This document shows, piece by piece, positions 1-7,939 of a stretch of 35,662 nucleotides of DNA (positions are counted from its first letter, which is position 1; each line of letters opens with the position of its first letter). The notes beneath the pieces were generated by a model that saw nothing but the letters and a program-made list of their open reading frames with translations, was not told where the DNA came from and did no database searches. Source of the stretch: Verrucomicrobiota bacterium (lineage in GTDB: Bacteria > Verrucomicrobiota > Verrucomicrobiia > Verrucomicrobiales > DEV007). The DNA lies in contig QQNE01000040.1 in the NCBI GenBank assembly GCA_003402735.1, forward strand, positions 1 to 35,662. Reading direction: 5' to 3'. Made by a program: the position numbers and the translations under genes.

Positions 1-246
1 CCGGGCAGCCAGGGCGGCGGCGCTCCTGCGCGTCGATGCCCCCGTGATGTCCGCATAGCGCTGCTCAAAGAGAATCGGCCATGTTCCCGAACCCGCCGGA
101 CGATAGAGATAAGCCGAAAGCCGCACCCCATCGCGCATCGGGATCATGACCTGCTCCTCGGTCACCCCGCCCAGGTCCAGAACAGGCAATGGCTTGGCCG
201 TTGCGTTCAGGGCAACCAACGAAATCAGAAACCAAATTCGTTTCAT
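1..246 (-). CDS. CocE/NonD family hydrolase, partial (N-terminus only)
   Basis: The gene starts at an ATG whose last base is 246 and runs off the left edge, so only about 82 residues are visible. They begin with a short hydrophobic signal-like segment (MKRIWFLISLVALNATA). A stretch VMIPMRDGVRLSAYLYRP follows, then WPILFEQRYAD. This is the typical opening of the alpha/beta-hydrolase X-Pro dipeptidyl-peptidase/CocE-NonD family, which hydrolyses acyl, ester or peptide substrates. The catalytic Ser-Asp-His lie beyond the window and cannot be checked. The start overlaps the stop of the upstream ceramidase-like gene (ATGA), so the two are probably translationally coupled and may act together as secreted hydrolases. 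The substrate cannot be predicted. Confidence 0.75.
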   Translation of the reverse strand, partial: MKRIWFLISLVALNATAKPLPVLDLGGVTEEQVMIPMRDGVRLSAYLYRPAGSGTWPILFEQRYADITGASTRRSAAALAAR

Positions 247-1682
247 GGCTTCAACTCCGCCGCCATCTCGAGCAGCGCGTTCATCATTTTCACGGAGGCC
301 TCGGGTTCCAGATTGTTGGTCCCGGGCCAGGTTTCATACCCTCCAAGCGCAAAGTGCCGAGGCGTCGGCATGTAGCCGTAGTAGCCATGCGCCAATTCCA
401 CCATGAAGGAGTTGGGAAAAGGGCTTCGCTTGCGGAACTCAATTCCCGTCTCGGCAAACGTCTCGGTCGGCGTGGTGCCGATGCAGATGTCCCCGACCCG
501 CAACACTTGCACCGGCGCTTTGGTCTCCGGGTTCGCCTGGGCCAGTCGCTGCACCCGGCCGGCATAGGCCAGCGGAAGATTGGCGCCACCACCCGGGATC
601 GGCAGGGACTTCGACTCAGTCTCCCTGGCCCAGGCGAGCAAATCCTCCGGGATCTTGCGCCAGTCGAGATCCAATTCGCGGTAACGCGCCCCCAGCTTGG
701 CCTCCGGTTGCCAAGTCACTTTCTCCAGGGCCCCCTGAACCTTGGCCGCCAAGTCCTCCGCCACGTGGCGCATCTGCTGATAAGGCTCCTTGCGAGGCTG
801 CGGATTGCGAAAGTTGATGTTGTTTGCATCCCCGCTGGTTCCGTTTGCCATGATGGCCACGAACGGCGGATCTTCGCCCCCTTTGGCAAGAAGTCTTGCC
901 AGCGCCTCGCAATAGGATCCAAAATAATCAGCCGAAACATCTCCCCCGTTCACGCCGCCCACATAGTGCAGGGAGTAGGCGGAATAGACCGAGATCATCC
1001 GCCCACCGGGCTCACGAAGCGCCATGAAACTCACGGTCGGGTCCGGTTCTCCGGCCGGTTCCACCAAATCCGGATTCCCCGCCCCCGGATTCATCTTCAC
1101 CTTGTCGATCTTGCCGAACGGATTCGGCGGCATCTTCCCCTCTTTCAGGAACCAGCGCCGGATGTGCACATGCTCGGGAACGTCAACGCGACCAAAAGCG
1201 ATCTCCGCGGGCCGCAGGTTGTTGACCGCCCGCCTCACTCCATCGGCAACCCGGCGCACCACAAATTTCTGGTAATCCGTCAGTTCCAGGTCCGAAGAGT
1301 ATTGACGCACCGGACCACCAATCGCGCTGGTCGCTGAATGCGTGTGCGTCCCAGAAATTAGAACGTTCTCCGGCGGGATGCCCGTTTCTGCCGCGATCAG
1401 CTCCCGCGCCCGCACCGAAACCGTGCGGTGCAAGCCGAGCAGGTCGCAAACCACCAGCGCCAGCTTGGAGGTTCCGTCGTCGAGAACCAGACAACGCGCC
1501 TGCAATTCATCGTGGATGTGAGTGGACGGGAACGGGGCAAACCCGCCGATGATTTCACCTCCCAACTCCGGCGTGATGTTGCTGACCGCCGCCCCCGCGC
1601 GAAAGGTCGGCGGATCCGCAGCCCACACAGAGCCCTGAACGGCGGCGAAAAGACAAACCAGAGCGAACCATCGAGAGCGCAT
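243..1682 (-). CDS. Neutral/alkaline non-lysosomal ceramidase-like secreted hydrolase
   Basis: A 479-residue protein with a cleavable signal peptide (MRSRWFALVCLFAAVQGSVWA). The mature part opens with FRAGAAVSNITPELGG, the usual N-terminus of neutral ceramidase-like proteins (Pfam Ceramidase_alk). The metal-site motif GTHTHSATSAIGG, a second conserved block LHYVGGVNGGDVSADYFG and MANGTSGDANNINFRNP are all present. Known family members are zinc enzymes that cleave the amide bond of ceramides. Many Planctomycetes and Verrucomicrobia carry numerous paralogues of unknown substrate, so only the class is assigned. The frame is open upstream to 1775, but the ATG at 1682 gives the signal peptide and is preceded by GGTGAT, a plausible ribosome binding site. 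It is divergent from the DUF4174 gene and overlaps the next gene by four bases. Confidence 0.82.
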   Translation of the reverse strand: MRSRWFALVCLFAAVQGSVWAADPPTFRAGAAVSNITPELGGEIIGGFAPFPSTHIHDELQARCLVLDDGTSKLALVVCDLLGLHRTVSVRARELIAAETGIPPENVLISGTHTHSATSAIGGPVRQYSSDLELTDYQKFVVRRVADGVRRAVNNLRPAEIAFGRVDVPEHVHIRRWFLKEGKMPPNPFGKIDKVKMNPGAGNPDLVEPAGEPDPTVSFMALREPGGRMISVYSAYSLHYVGGVNGGDVSADYFGSYCEALARLLAKGGEDPPFVAIMANGTSGDANNINFRNPQPRKEPYQQMRHVAEDLAAKVQGALEKVTWQPEAKLGARYRELDLDWRKIPEDLLAWARETESKSLPIPGGGANLPLAYAGRVQRLAQANPETKAPVQVLRVGDICIGTTPTETFAETGIEFRKRSPFPNSFMVELAHGYYGYMPTPRHFALGGYETWPGTNNLEPEASVKMMNALLEMAAELKP

Positions 1683-1758
1683 ACAACCATCACCGTCCAA
1701 TCGCGGGTTTTTTGTCGACTCCGATCCAAATCGCAACGCCAGACGTTTCGTTTTGATC
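1683..1758. promoter_or_regulatory. Divergent intergenic region, probable promoters
   Basis: These 76 bases separate the divergent ceramidase-like and DUF4174 genes, so both promoters should lie here or slightly inside the coding starts. The stretch is richer in A and T than its surroundings (for example TTTTTTGTCGAC). I could not pick out a convincing -35/-10 pair. Confidence 0.3.
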
Positions 1759-2196
1759 ATGACAAAGCGTTCCACCGCCCGGCTCTTGATCGCTCTTTCG
1801 GCTGCATCGATGCTCCCCTCCGCGTCCGCCGCCGATCTTTCCGGCTACCGATGGAAGCATCGCGTGCTCATTGTGACCACCACCCTCGAGCAGAACGGGA
1901 ACGTGGCCGCCTCCCTGCGACAGGATCGCCCCGGAATCATCGATCGCGATCTGGTGGTGATCGATCTTTCGGTCCACGGAAAGAGACTCCCCCACGCCAT
2001 TCGGCCCCCCGCCGAAGACCTTGAAAGTTTGCGGACACGCTATGGCCTCGGCGGTGAACCCCGAAACGCCTTCCTCTTGATTGGCAAGGACGGAGGCATC
2101 AAGGCTCGCCAATCCGGGGAATTGCACCTGGACCGGCTCTTTGCCCTGATCGACACCATGCCGATGCGCAAGGAGGAGATGCGCAGTCGGAAGTGA
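1759..2196 (+). CDS. DUF4174 domain-containing secreted protein
   Basis: A 145-residue protein with an N-terminal signal peptide (residues 1-24, ending SASA-A). It is followed by LSGYRWKHRVLIVTTT, a run containing DRDLVVIDLS, and near the end FLLIGKDGGIKARQSG and ALIDTMPMRKEEM. These blocks match the DUF4174 family, small secreted or periplasmic proteins with a thioredoxin-like look but no CxxC and no known function. An upstream TTG at 1753 is possible; the ATG at 1759 gives a normal signal peptide and is preferred. No clear Shine-Dalgarno sequence precedes it. The stop is 80 bases before the amino-acid transporter genes on the same strand, but no functional link is evident. Confidence 0.75.
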   Translation: MTKRSTARLLIALSAASMLPSASAADLSGYRWKHRVLIVTTTLEQNGNVAASLRQDRPGIIDRDLVVIDLSVHGKRLPHAIRPPAEDLESLRTRYGLGGEPRNAFLLIGKDGGIKARQSGELHLDRLFALIDTMPMRKEEMRSRK

Positions 2197-2276
2197 CGAT
2201 CGGTCGTCCCGCGAAAAATCCGATGTCCCAGGATGCAGATTGCTCCGTCCCGCCTAGACTGGCGCGCGTGCCGACG

Positions 2277-3101
2277 ATGGAAAAGCAGCCGCGAACAGTT
2301 CTGGCAGGTCTTGCCTCCGCCCTCGCCCTGGGCCTGTTTTCTCTTTTGATGGAATCTTGCGGGGGACCGGGGACCGCTGCAGGAGAGCCGCCCTTGCGAA
2401 TCGGCATGGACCTGACGTATCCACCCTTTGAGATGCTCGACGCCTCCGGTCGTCCGGATGGAGCCGGGGTGCGACTCGCCGGAGAACTGGCCGCGCATCT
2501 TGAGCGGGACCTGCAAATCGTCCCGATGGAATTCTCCGGACTCATCCCGGCGTTGAAAACCGGGAACATCGATCTGATCCTCTCCTCCATGACCGCCACG
2601 GAGGAGCGGCGTGAATCGGTCGATTTCTCCGAACCGTATGCGTTTACCGGCTTGGCTCTGCTCGTGGCCAAGGGCTCCAACATTCAATCGGTCGAGGACC
2701 TGAAAGCGCCCGGGCGGGTGATTGCGGCCAAGACGGCGACCACGGGCGAGACGTGGGCCATCGATCATCTGCCACAAGCCAAACGGGTGGTGTTCGAAGA
2801 CCAGAGCGCCTGTGTCCTCGAAGTGGCGCAGGGCCGGGCGGATGCCTTCATTTACGATCAGTTGAGCATTTTCAATTACGCCAAGCAGAACCCGGAAACG
2901 ACGCGTGGTCTCCTCAAGCCGTTCGTGGAAGAGAGCTGGGCGATCGCGGTGGCCAAGGGAAACGACGGCTTGCGCCAGGAAGTGAACCGGTTCATCGAAG
3001 CGTTCCGGGCGCGCAACGGTTTTGCCGAGTTGGGCGAGCGCTATCTGCGGGAGGAGAAGCGATTTCTTGAAGGGCAGGGCATCCCGTTCATCCTGCGCTG
3101 A
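2277..3101 (+). CDS. Amino-acid ABC transporter substrate-binding protein (family 3)
   Basis: A 274-residue extracellular solute-binding protein. After a hydrophobic export signal (residues 8-25) comes MESCGG, which may be an atypical lipoprotein box with Cys as lipid anchor. The mature domain starts LRIGMDLTYPPFEM, the classic start of SBP_bac_3 proteins, and continues with FSGLIPALKTGNIDLILSS, TEERRESVDFSEPY and GRADAFIYDQLSIF. The family binds polar or charged amino acids and hands them to a HisM-type permease. The frame is open from a GTG at 2193; the ATG at 2277 is chosen because it places a short basic segment directly before the hydrophobic core. It is the first gene of a three-gene transporter operon, 11 bases before the permease. 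Ligand specificity is not readable. Confidence 0.88.
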   Translation: MEKQPRTVLAGLASALALGLFSLLMESCGGPGTAAGEPPLRIGMDLTYPPFEMLDASGRPDGAGVRLAGELAAHLERDLQIVPMEFSGLIPALKTGNIDLILSSMTATEERRESVDFSEPYAFTGLALLVAKGSNIQSVEDLKAPGRVIAAKTATTGETWAIDHLPQAKRVVFEDQSACVLEVAQGRADAFIYDQLSIFNYAKQNPETTRGLLKPFVEESWAIAVAKGNDGLRQEVNRFIEAFRARNGFAELGERYLREEKRFLEGQGIPFILR

Positions 3102-3112
3102 AGCTGGAACCC

Positions 3113-3889
3113 GTGACCCGGCGCCAAGTCATCGCGAACGCTGTGGCGGCCCTGCTTCTGGCAGCGGCGCTCGCCGGGTTCTGCACGCTGGTCCTGGGAA
3201 GTCTGGATCGGCCGGTCGACTGGTCAAGAGCCTGGGCATATCGGGAGTCCCTGTGGCGTGGCTGGACCATGACCTTGGGCATCTCCGTGGCCGCGCTGAT
3301 GGGCAGCGTGGTCTTCGGCCTGGCATTCCTCATGGGACAACGTTCGCGCTTGCCGGTGGTGCGCTGGGCCTGCCGCGGGTTCCTCGAATTTGTCCGCGAT
3401 ACCCCGTTGCTGGTACATCTTCTGTTCGGATACTTCGTGATCTTCGCCCCATTGCTCTCCAGACCGCTGGCTGGATTCGGGTGGGATGACAAGATGCTCA
3501 TCGGCATTGTCCTGCTCTCCCTGTTCGCCGGTGCCTATCTCGGTGAGATTCTGCGAGGCGGCGTCGAGAGCATTCCGGCCACCCAATGGGACGCAGCCCG
3601 CGCCGTCGGTTTCAGCCCGTTGCAAGTCTACCGTTACGTGATTTTTCCCCAGGCGTTGCGCCGCGTCCTGCCGGCCATCGCCGGGCTGTTCGTCTCCCTG
3701 ATCAAAGATTCCTCTCTGCTCAATGTGATCGGGGTTTCCGAATATTTCTACAACACCAAAAACTTCATCTCCCGCTCCTACGCCGGTCTTGAAGGGTATC
3801 TTCCCCTTGCCTTCGGCTACCTTGTCCTCACTCTGCCGGTGGCGTGGCTGGCACACTGGTTGGAGCGCCGTTTCCGCGATGAAACTTGA
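3113..3889 (+). CDS. Amino-acid ABC transporter permease (HisM/GlnP type)
   Basis: A 258-residue inner-membrane permease with about five hydrophobic segments. The family signature RDTPLLVHLLF is followed by AYLGEILRGGVESIP and the EAA loop WDAARAVGFSPLQVYRYVI, which docks onto the ATPase. LIKDSSLLNVIGVSEY is also typical of polar amino-acid permeases. Translation starts at GTG 3113, eleven bases after the binding-protein stop; no in-frame ATG exists near the N-terminus. Its last 11 bases overlap the ATPase gene. Only one permease gene is present, so it probably works as a homodimer. Confidence 0.9.
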   Translation: MTRRQVIANAVAALLLAAALAGFCTLVLGSLDRPVDWSRAWAYRESLWRGWTMTLGISVAALMGSVVFGLAFLMGQRSRLPVVRWACRGFLEFVRDTPLLVHLLFGYFVIFAPLLSRPLAGFGWDDKMLIGIVLLSLFAGAYLGEILRGGVESIPATQWDAARAVGFSPLQVYRYVIFPQALRRVLPAIAGLFVSLIKDSSLLNVIGVSEYFYNTKNFISRSYAGLEGYLPLAFGYLVLTLPVAWLAHWLERRFRDET

Positions 3890-4610
3890 CCTGCAGAATG
3901 TCACCAAATGTTATGGCGACACCCGTGCACTCAACGGTTTGTCGCTTCACATTCCGGAGGCCCGTGTCCTGGTTCTCATCGGCCCGTCAGGCGGCGGCAA
4001 GAGCACCCTCCTCCGCGTGCTTGGCGGCCTCGAGATTCCCGACGAAGGCACGGTGGCCCTCAATGGCCATCCCCTCACGACCGAGCCCCGGGACCTACAG
4101 GTCTATCGTCGACGCAACGGTTTCGTCTTTCAGCAATTCAACCTTTTTCCTCATCTGAACGCGCGGAAGAACATCACCCTGCCGCTTGAGAAGGTCCACG
4201 GTCATTCCCCGGAGGCGGCGCATGCTCTGGCGGATCAATCCCTAGCCAGGTTCGGTCTCTTGGATCACGCGGCCAAGCTGCCCTCACAGCTTTCCGGAGG
4301 GCAACAACAACGGGTCGGCATCGCCCGGGCCATCGCCTTTTCCCCGGAAGTTCTCTTTCTCGATGAACCGACCTCCGCGCTCGATCCGGAAATGACGGCA
4401 GAAGTGCTTGAGCTGATCCAGGAACTGGCCGAGGCCGGCCAAGACATCATTCTCAGCACCCATGAAATGGGGTTTGCCCGAGCGGTGGCGGATCAGGTGG
4501 CCTTCATTGCCGACGGTCGCGTCGCGGAGAGCGGCCCACCTCAAACCCTGTTCAACACCCCCAAATCACCGGATTGTCAGCGATTTCTCTCCCGAGTCAT
4601 GCGTTACTGA
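3879..4610 (+). CDS. Amino-acid ABC transporter ATP-binding protein
   Basis: A 243-residue ABC ATPase of the GlnQ/HisP class. All nucleotide-site motifs are intact: Walker A GPSGGGKST (residues 35-43), Q-loop FVFQQFNLFPHLNA, signature LSGGQQQRVGIARAIA, Walker B VLFLDEPTSALDP and H-loop ILSTHEMGFA. It powers import with the two genes before it. The ATG at 3879 lies inside the 3' end of the permease gene (11-base overlap); a longer open frame from 3789 is a shadow of the permease. The gene ends tail-to-tail with the tRNA nucleotidyltransferase gene, their stop regions overlapping by seven bases. Confidence 0.93.
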   Translation: MKLDLQNVTKCYGDTRALNGLSLHIPEARVLVLIGPSGGGKSTLLRVLGGLEIPDEGTVALNGHPLTTEPRDLQVYRRRNGFVFQQFNLFPHLNARKNITLPLEKVHGHSPEAAHALADQSLARFGLLDHAAKLPSQLSGGQQQRVGIARAIAFSPEVLFLDEPTSALDPEMTAEVLELIQELAEAGQDIILSTHEMGFARAVADQVAFIADGRVAESGPPQTLFNTPKSPDCQRFLSRVMRY

Positions 4611-5950
4611 GGCGTGAAATGGGCCGTTAGCCATTCGATCGCCCCCTCGGTGGTGGTGAGTCGGTCCTCGAGCTGCTCGTCCTGCACCGCGTCGAGCACC
4701 GCCTTGAGATGCGGACCGGACGTCCAACCGCGGCCGAGCAGGTCCTTGCCCGACAGGATCCGCGGCGGAATGAGCGGTCCACCGCCAAATTCCTCGAGCC
4801 TCTGCAGCAGAAACTCACGGTTCTCCAGGGAAGCGCCGGAAGCGACGCAATCCACCCGGTGCATCTCCAATTCCTCCGCAAAATGGGGCCTGGCCATGAA
4901 CCGTTTCAAATCCGCAAGACGCATCCCGCGGACCTCAGAAAACTCGGGATAGTGGGCCACCGCCTCCACGACCGCGGCAATCGTTTCATTGGGGAACTTG
5001 AGACGACGCAGGATCTCGCCAGCCATCTGCGCGCTCACCTTGGCGGCGTCAGGAAACAAAATCTCTCCGCTCGGCCCCCGGGTGGCGACGGCTGGCTTGG
5101 CCACATCCTTGAGAAGCACGGCGAGGACCAGCGACAGACAGGCATCCGCAGGGAGAAGCTCCAGCATGCGGCGGCATCGCGCAAAGACATCCCCCTGGGA
5201 GGATTGACTGTTTGGCTCACACCAGCAGAGATCGATGACTTCTGGCAGGATTTCCGACAAAAGACCGGTCCCGACGAGCAGATCAAAGCCATGCAGGCGA
5301 CGTGGATTCTCGAGGATCCGCTCGAGCTCGTCCCGCACACGTTCCGCACTGATCTGATGAATGCTGGACGCCTCTTGCTGCACGGCCGCCAAAGTGACCG
5401 GTTCCAATTCAAAACCGAGATTCGCTGCAAACCGCACCGCACGGAGCAACCGCAAATGATCCTCCCGAAATCGGTCCACCGGCTGGCCAATGGCCCGGAC
5501 GAGACCAGCGCGAAGATCGGCCTGACCGCCCACGAAATCGATCAACTCACCGGTGACCGGGTTCTCAAACAGACCGTTGATGGTGAAGTCGCGGCGCTGC
5601 GCATCCTCCTCAGCTGAAGAAAAGCGAACATCCTTGGGACGCCGACCGTCGAGATACACCCCATCCGAACGGAAGGTCGCGATCTCAAAATCGCCCTCCG
5701 GTTCGTGAACCAAAACCACACCGAAATGAGCGCCCACCATTCCGGAATTGGGAAATAAGGAACGGACCTCACGCGGTTGGGCTCTAGTGGCGATGTCGAA
5801 ATCCTTCGGACTGCGCCCAAGCAGACGATCACGGACACAGCCGCCTGCAAAATAGGCCTCGAACCCGGCTTCCTGGAGCCGGAGAACCAGCAGAACCGCC
5901 GCTTGGCGCAGCGTCGCGCTATCGGACTCGATGGGAGAGGTTGCGGACAT
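4604..5950 (-). CDS. CCA tRNA nucleotidyltransferase / poly(A) polymerase family
   Basis: A 448-residue class II nucleotidyltransferase of the tRNA CCA-adding/poly(A) polymerase family. The head domain has YFAGGCVRDRLLGR, the catalytic DFDIAT, QRRDFTINGL and an RFREDHLRLLRAVRFA block. The middle carries a region matching HD phosphohydrolase domains, but the motif normally reading HD is KD (residues 281-282, LLKDVAKP), so this domain is probably inactive. The C-terminus ends with the family tail GKDLLGRGWTSGPHLKAVL. CCA-addition and polyadenylation cannot be separated reliably from sequence; if no other copy exists in the genome, CCA-addition is likelier. The start is uncertain: ATG 5950 is preferred, overlapping the dipeptidase gene by 32 bases; ATGs at 5977 and 5995 remain possible. 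Confidence 0.87.
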   Translation of the reverse strand: MSATSPIESDSATLRQAAVLLVLRLQEAGFEAYFAGGCVRDRLLGRSPKDFDIATRAQPREVRSLFPNSGMVGAHFGVVLVHEPEGDFEIATFRSDGVYLDGRRPKDVRFSSAEEDAQRRDFTINGLFENPVTGELIDFVGGQADLRAGLVRAIGQPVDRFREDHLRLLRAVRFAANLGFELEPVTLAAVQQEASSIHQISAERVRDELERILENPRRLHGFDLLVGTGLLSEILPEVIDLCWCEPNSQSSQGDVFARCRRMLELLPADACLSLVLAVLLKDVAKPAVATRGPSGEILFPDAAKVSAQMAGEILRRLKFPNETIAAVVEAVAHYPEFSEVRGMRLADLKRFMARPHFAEELEMHRVDCVASGASLENREFLLQRLEEFGGGPLIPPRILSGKDLLGRGWTSGPHLKAVLDAVQDEQLEDRLTTTEGAIEWLTAHFTPQ

Positions 5951-6626
5951 GAGGAGGAAGGAGAATGCCGAGCGCATCGGCCGGAACCGCGACATGAGGG
6001 GTGGCGGCGGGATTCCAAAAATGCCACCACTCTGTCTTCATGGTGTGAAAACCGGCTCGACGCATGGCCTGCTGGAGAACGGCGAGATTGCCGGCCACCT
6101 CGGGATCAGTCCCCGTGTAGTCTGCGGCCGCCTTCGGCGAGAAATGATCGAAACCGGTCGGCATCTTCAATTCGCGACCTTGGGCATCGACCAAGGTCAG
6201 ATCGACCGCCGCTCCCGCGCAATGCATCGAAAGGGTCTTCGATGGCGCGGAGACGTAATTGCCATTGGGCACCGCCTTCCACAGCGCCAGATGAGATTGC
6301 GGAGGCCGATAGGCATCCCAGATTTTGATCCGAAACCCATGAGTGGCCAACTCGCGGGCCGCCAGCGCCAACTGCTCGCCGGTGCGGCGCTCAATGAGAC
6401 ATGGCATGCCGGCCGGATAGAGCGGCCTCCCGGCCACATTCGCGGCCGTGGCATACCGCAGATCAATCACCACACCGGGCACCACCGCGCGCACATCGAC
6501 CAAGCCGTGACGGGAAGCGGCCTCCACGATGGCGGCCGGACCGGCACCGCTCGGCGTCTGGCACTGCACGCAAAGCAAGACGCCGAGGAGCAGCAAGGGC
6601 AAAGTCGCGATTGATTTCGGAGCCAT
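5919..6626 (-). CDS. VanX-type D-alanyl-D-alanine dipeptidase, exported
   Basis: A 235-residue zinc dipeptidase of the VanX/DdpX (peptidase M15D) family. The motifs expected from VanX are visible: RYATAANVAG, the transition-state Arg in DAYRPP (R107), zinc ligands His135 and Asp142 in SMHCAGAAVD, and the catalytic Glu199 and zinc ligand His202 in EWWHFW. The N-terminus (LLLLGVLLCVQC) is a signal sequence, possibly a lipoprotein signal although the residues before Cys are atypical, so it likely acts in the periplasm. Known members hydrolyse D-Ala-D-Ala, for D-Ala salvage or, in resistance operons, to remove the vancomycin target. No vanH/vanA/vanS genes are nearby, so recycling is the likelier role. 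The 3' end overlaps the nucleotidyltransferase start. Confidence 0.87.
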   Translation of the reverse strand: MAPKSIATLPLLLLGVLLCVQCQTPSGAGPAAIVEAASRHGLVDVRAVVPGVVIDLRYATAANVAGRPLYPAGMPCLIERRTGEQLALAARELATHGFRIKIWDAYRPPQSHLALWKAVPNGNYVSAPSKTLSMHCAGAAVDLTLVDAQGRELKMPTGFDHFSPKAAADYTGTDPEVAGNLAVLQQAMRRAGFHTMKTEWWHFWNPAATPHVAVPADALGILLPPHVRNLSHRVR

Positions 6627-6705
6627 GATCTTTTATCTAAGCAGAAGTTAAGGCTTTCCGCAAAATTTCCACGCTGACCTTTCGCCGGTCCTTCCCAATC
6701 CACCC
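6627..6705. promoter_or_regulatory. Divergent intergenic region, probable promoters
   Basis: These 79 bases lie between the divergent dipeptidase and prepilin peptidase genes and must carry both promoters or their core parts. Bases 6630-6670 are AT-rich. Weak promoter-like pairs can be drawn toward the dipeptidase but match consensus too poorly to assign. Confidence 0.3.
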
Positions 6706-7932
6706 ATGTCCGATCTCGCCTCCGTCCTCCCCGCCTCTCTGGAAATCGGTCCGCCGCCGCTCGACGCCGTTCTCCGCCACCCTCTGATCACGGCCATGGT
6801 GCTGGCATTTGGGGCCTGCGTAGGATCTTTTCTGAATGTCGTCATCTATCGATTGCCGCGAGATCTCTCGGTCTCAAACCCCAAGCGTTCCTTTTGCCCC
6901 GCGTGCAAAGCGCAGATTCCCGCCTGGCAAAACCTCCCGATCCTAAGTTGGATTCTCCTGCGTGGCAAATGTGCAAAATGTCAGGCCCGGATTCCGGTCC
7001 GTTACGTGTTGGTCGAAGCCTTCACCTCGGGCCTGTTCCTGGCCATCTGGTGGCGGTTCCTTCCGGATGGCTGGGGCGTTCCAGTCGTCAATTGGTTGCT
7101 GGTCTCCCTGCTCATCGCCGCCACCTTCATCGATGCCGAGCACCTCATCATTCCGGACGGGCTGACCTGGAAAGCCGCGATTGCCGGGGGCATCCTGGCC
7201 GCGCTCCTGCCCGCATTGGACAACTGGTATCCTTCCGCCGGGATTCTCCACGTGGCCGACCTCGGATCGCAATCCCTGCCCAACGCCCCCTGGCAGAAGG
7301 CGCTGCTGCTCTCCGCACTCGGCTTCGCTTCCGGTTATGGCCTGCTCTGGTCGGTCGTCAAACTCGGAAAGATGGCTTTTGGCAAGTTTACTCATGTCTT
7401 TGGAGAGGATACAGAGTGGACCATCCATGAGCCGGAGCCCGAGGCAGAGCCTCAACTTGAAGCCGGAGAGTTCACCCATCTTTGGAGCGAGATGTTCGGA
7501 TCGGAGCAGGACCGCTTGGTCATCGAATGCACCGAGGTCCGCGTCGATGGAGATCTCAGGCCCGCCCCAGGCGGCGTCGTCTTGCATTACAACCGGGCCA
7601 TCATCGATGGCACCGAAGTGCCTCTGGAAAACGTCAAGAAGTTACAGGGGGTCACCCGCCGCATCGTCCGCCCCCGCGAGGCCATGGGGATGGGGGATGT
7701 GAAGTTCGTGGCCATGATCGGCTCCTTTCTCGGTTGGCCAGTCACCGTCTTCTGCCTGATGGGCGGATCGGTGCTCGGAGCGATCGGAGGCTTGGCCCAA
7801 CAGCGGCTCGCGGCGCATCGGCCATCCCGTCCCATCCCGTTCGGGCCCTATCTCGCCTTTGCCACCCTCGTCTATCTGTTCACCGGACCGGAGCTGATCC
7901 ATTGGTATCTCCAGTCCTGCGGTCTGCGCTGA
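6706..7932 (+). CDS. Prepilin peptidase (type IV leader peptidase/N-methyltransferase)
   Basis: A 408-residue polytopic membrane protein. The N-terminal domain has GACVGSFLNVVIYRLP and a four-cysteine zinc site, C64-x2-C67 and C89-x2-C92, typical of bifunctional prepilin peptidases that cleave type IV pilin/pseudopilin leaders and methylate the new N-terminus. The aspartyl protease pair is D143 (FIDAEHLIIPD) and D331 (MGMGDVKF). They are 188 residues apart, against roughly 60 in well-studied members, so about 120 extra residues (around 225-325) sit in the loop. That insert is hydrophilic and acidic (EPEPEAEPQLEAGEF) and contains a hydrophobic-polar alternating part that looks folded. No pilus genes are adjacent. 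The start ATG lacks an obvious Shine-Dalgarno sequence. It is seven bases upstream of mtnA. Confidence 0.9.
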   Translation: MSDLASVLPASLEIGPPPLDAVLRHPLITAMVLAFGACVGSFLNVVIYRLPRDLSVSNPKRSFCPACKAQIPAWQNLPILSWILLRGKCAKCQARIPVRYVLVEAFTSGLFLAIWWRFLPDGWGVPVVNWLLVSLLIAATFIDAEHLIIPDGLTWKAAIAGGILAALLPALDNWYPSAGILHVADLGSQSLPNAPWQKALLLSALGFASGYGLLWSVVKLGKMAFGKFTHVFGEDTEWTIHEPEPEAEPQLEAGEFTHLWSEMFGSEQDRLVIECTEVRVDGDLRPAPGGVVLHYNRAIIDGTEVPLENVKKLQGVTRRIVRPREAMGMGDVKFVAMIGSFLGWPVTVFCLMGGSVLGAIGGLAQQRLAAHRPSRPIPFGPYLAFATLVYLFTGPELIHWYLQSCGLR

Positions 7933-7939
7933 CAACGGG

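Noticed and set aside
5919..6626. A vancomycin-resistance operon
   Set aside because: Only a VanX-like gene is present. There is no vanH, vanA-type ligase or VanRS system, and the Ddl in the window has the ordinary D-Ala-D-Ala type loop.
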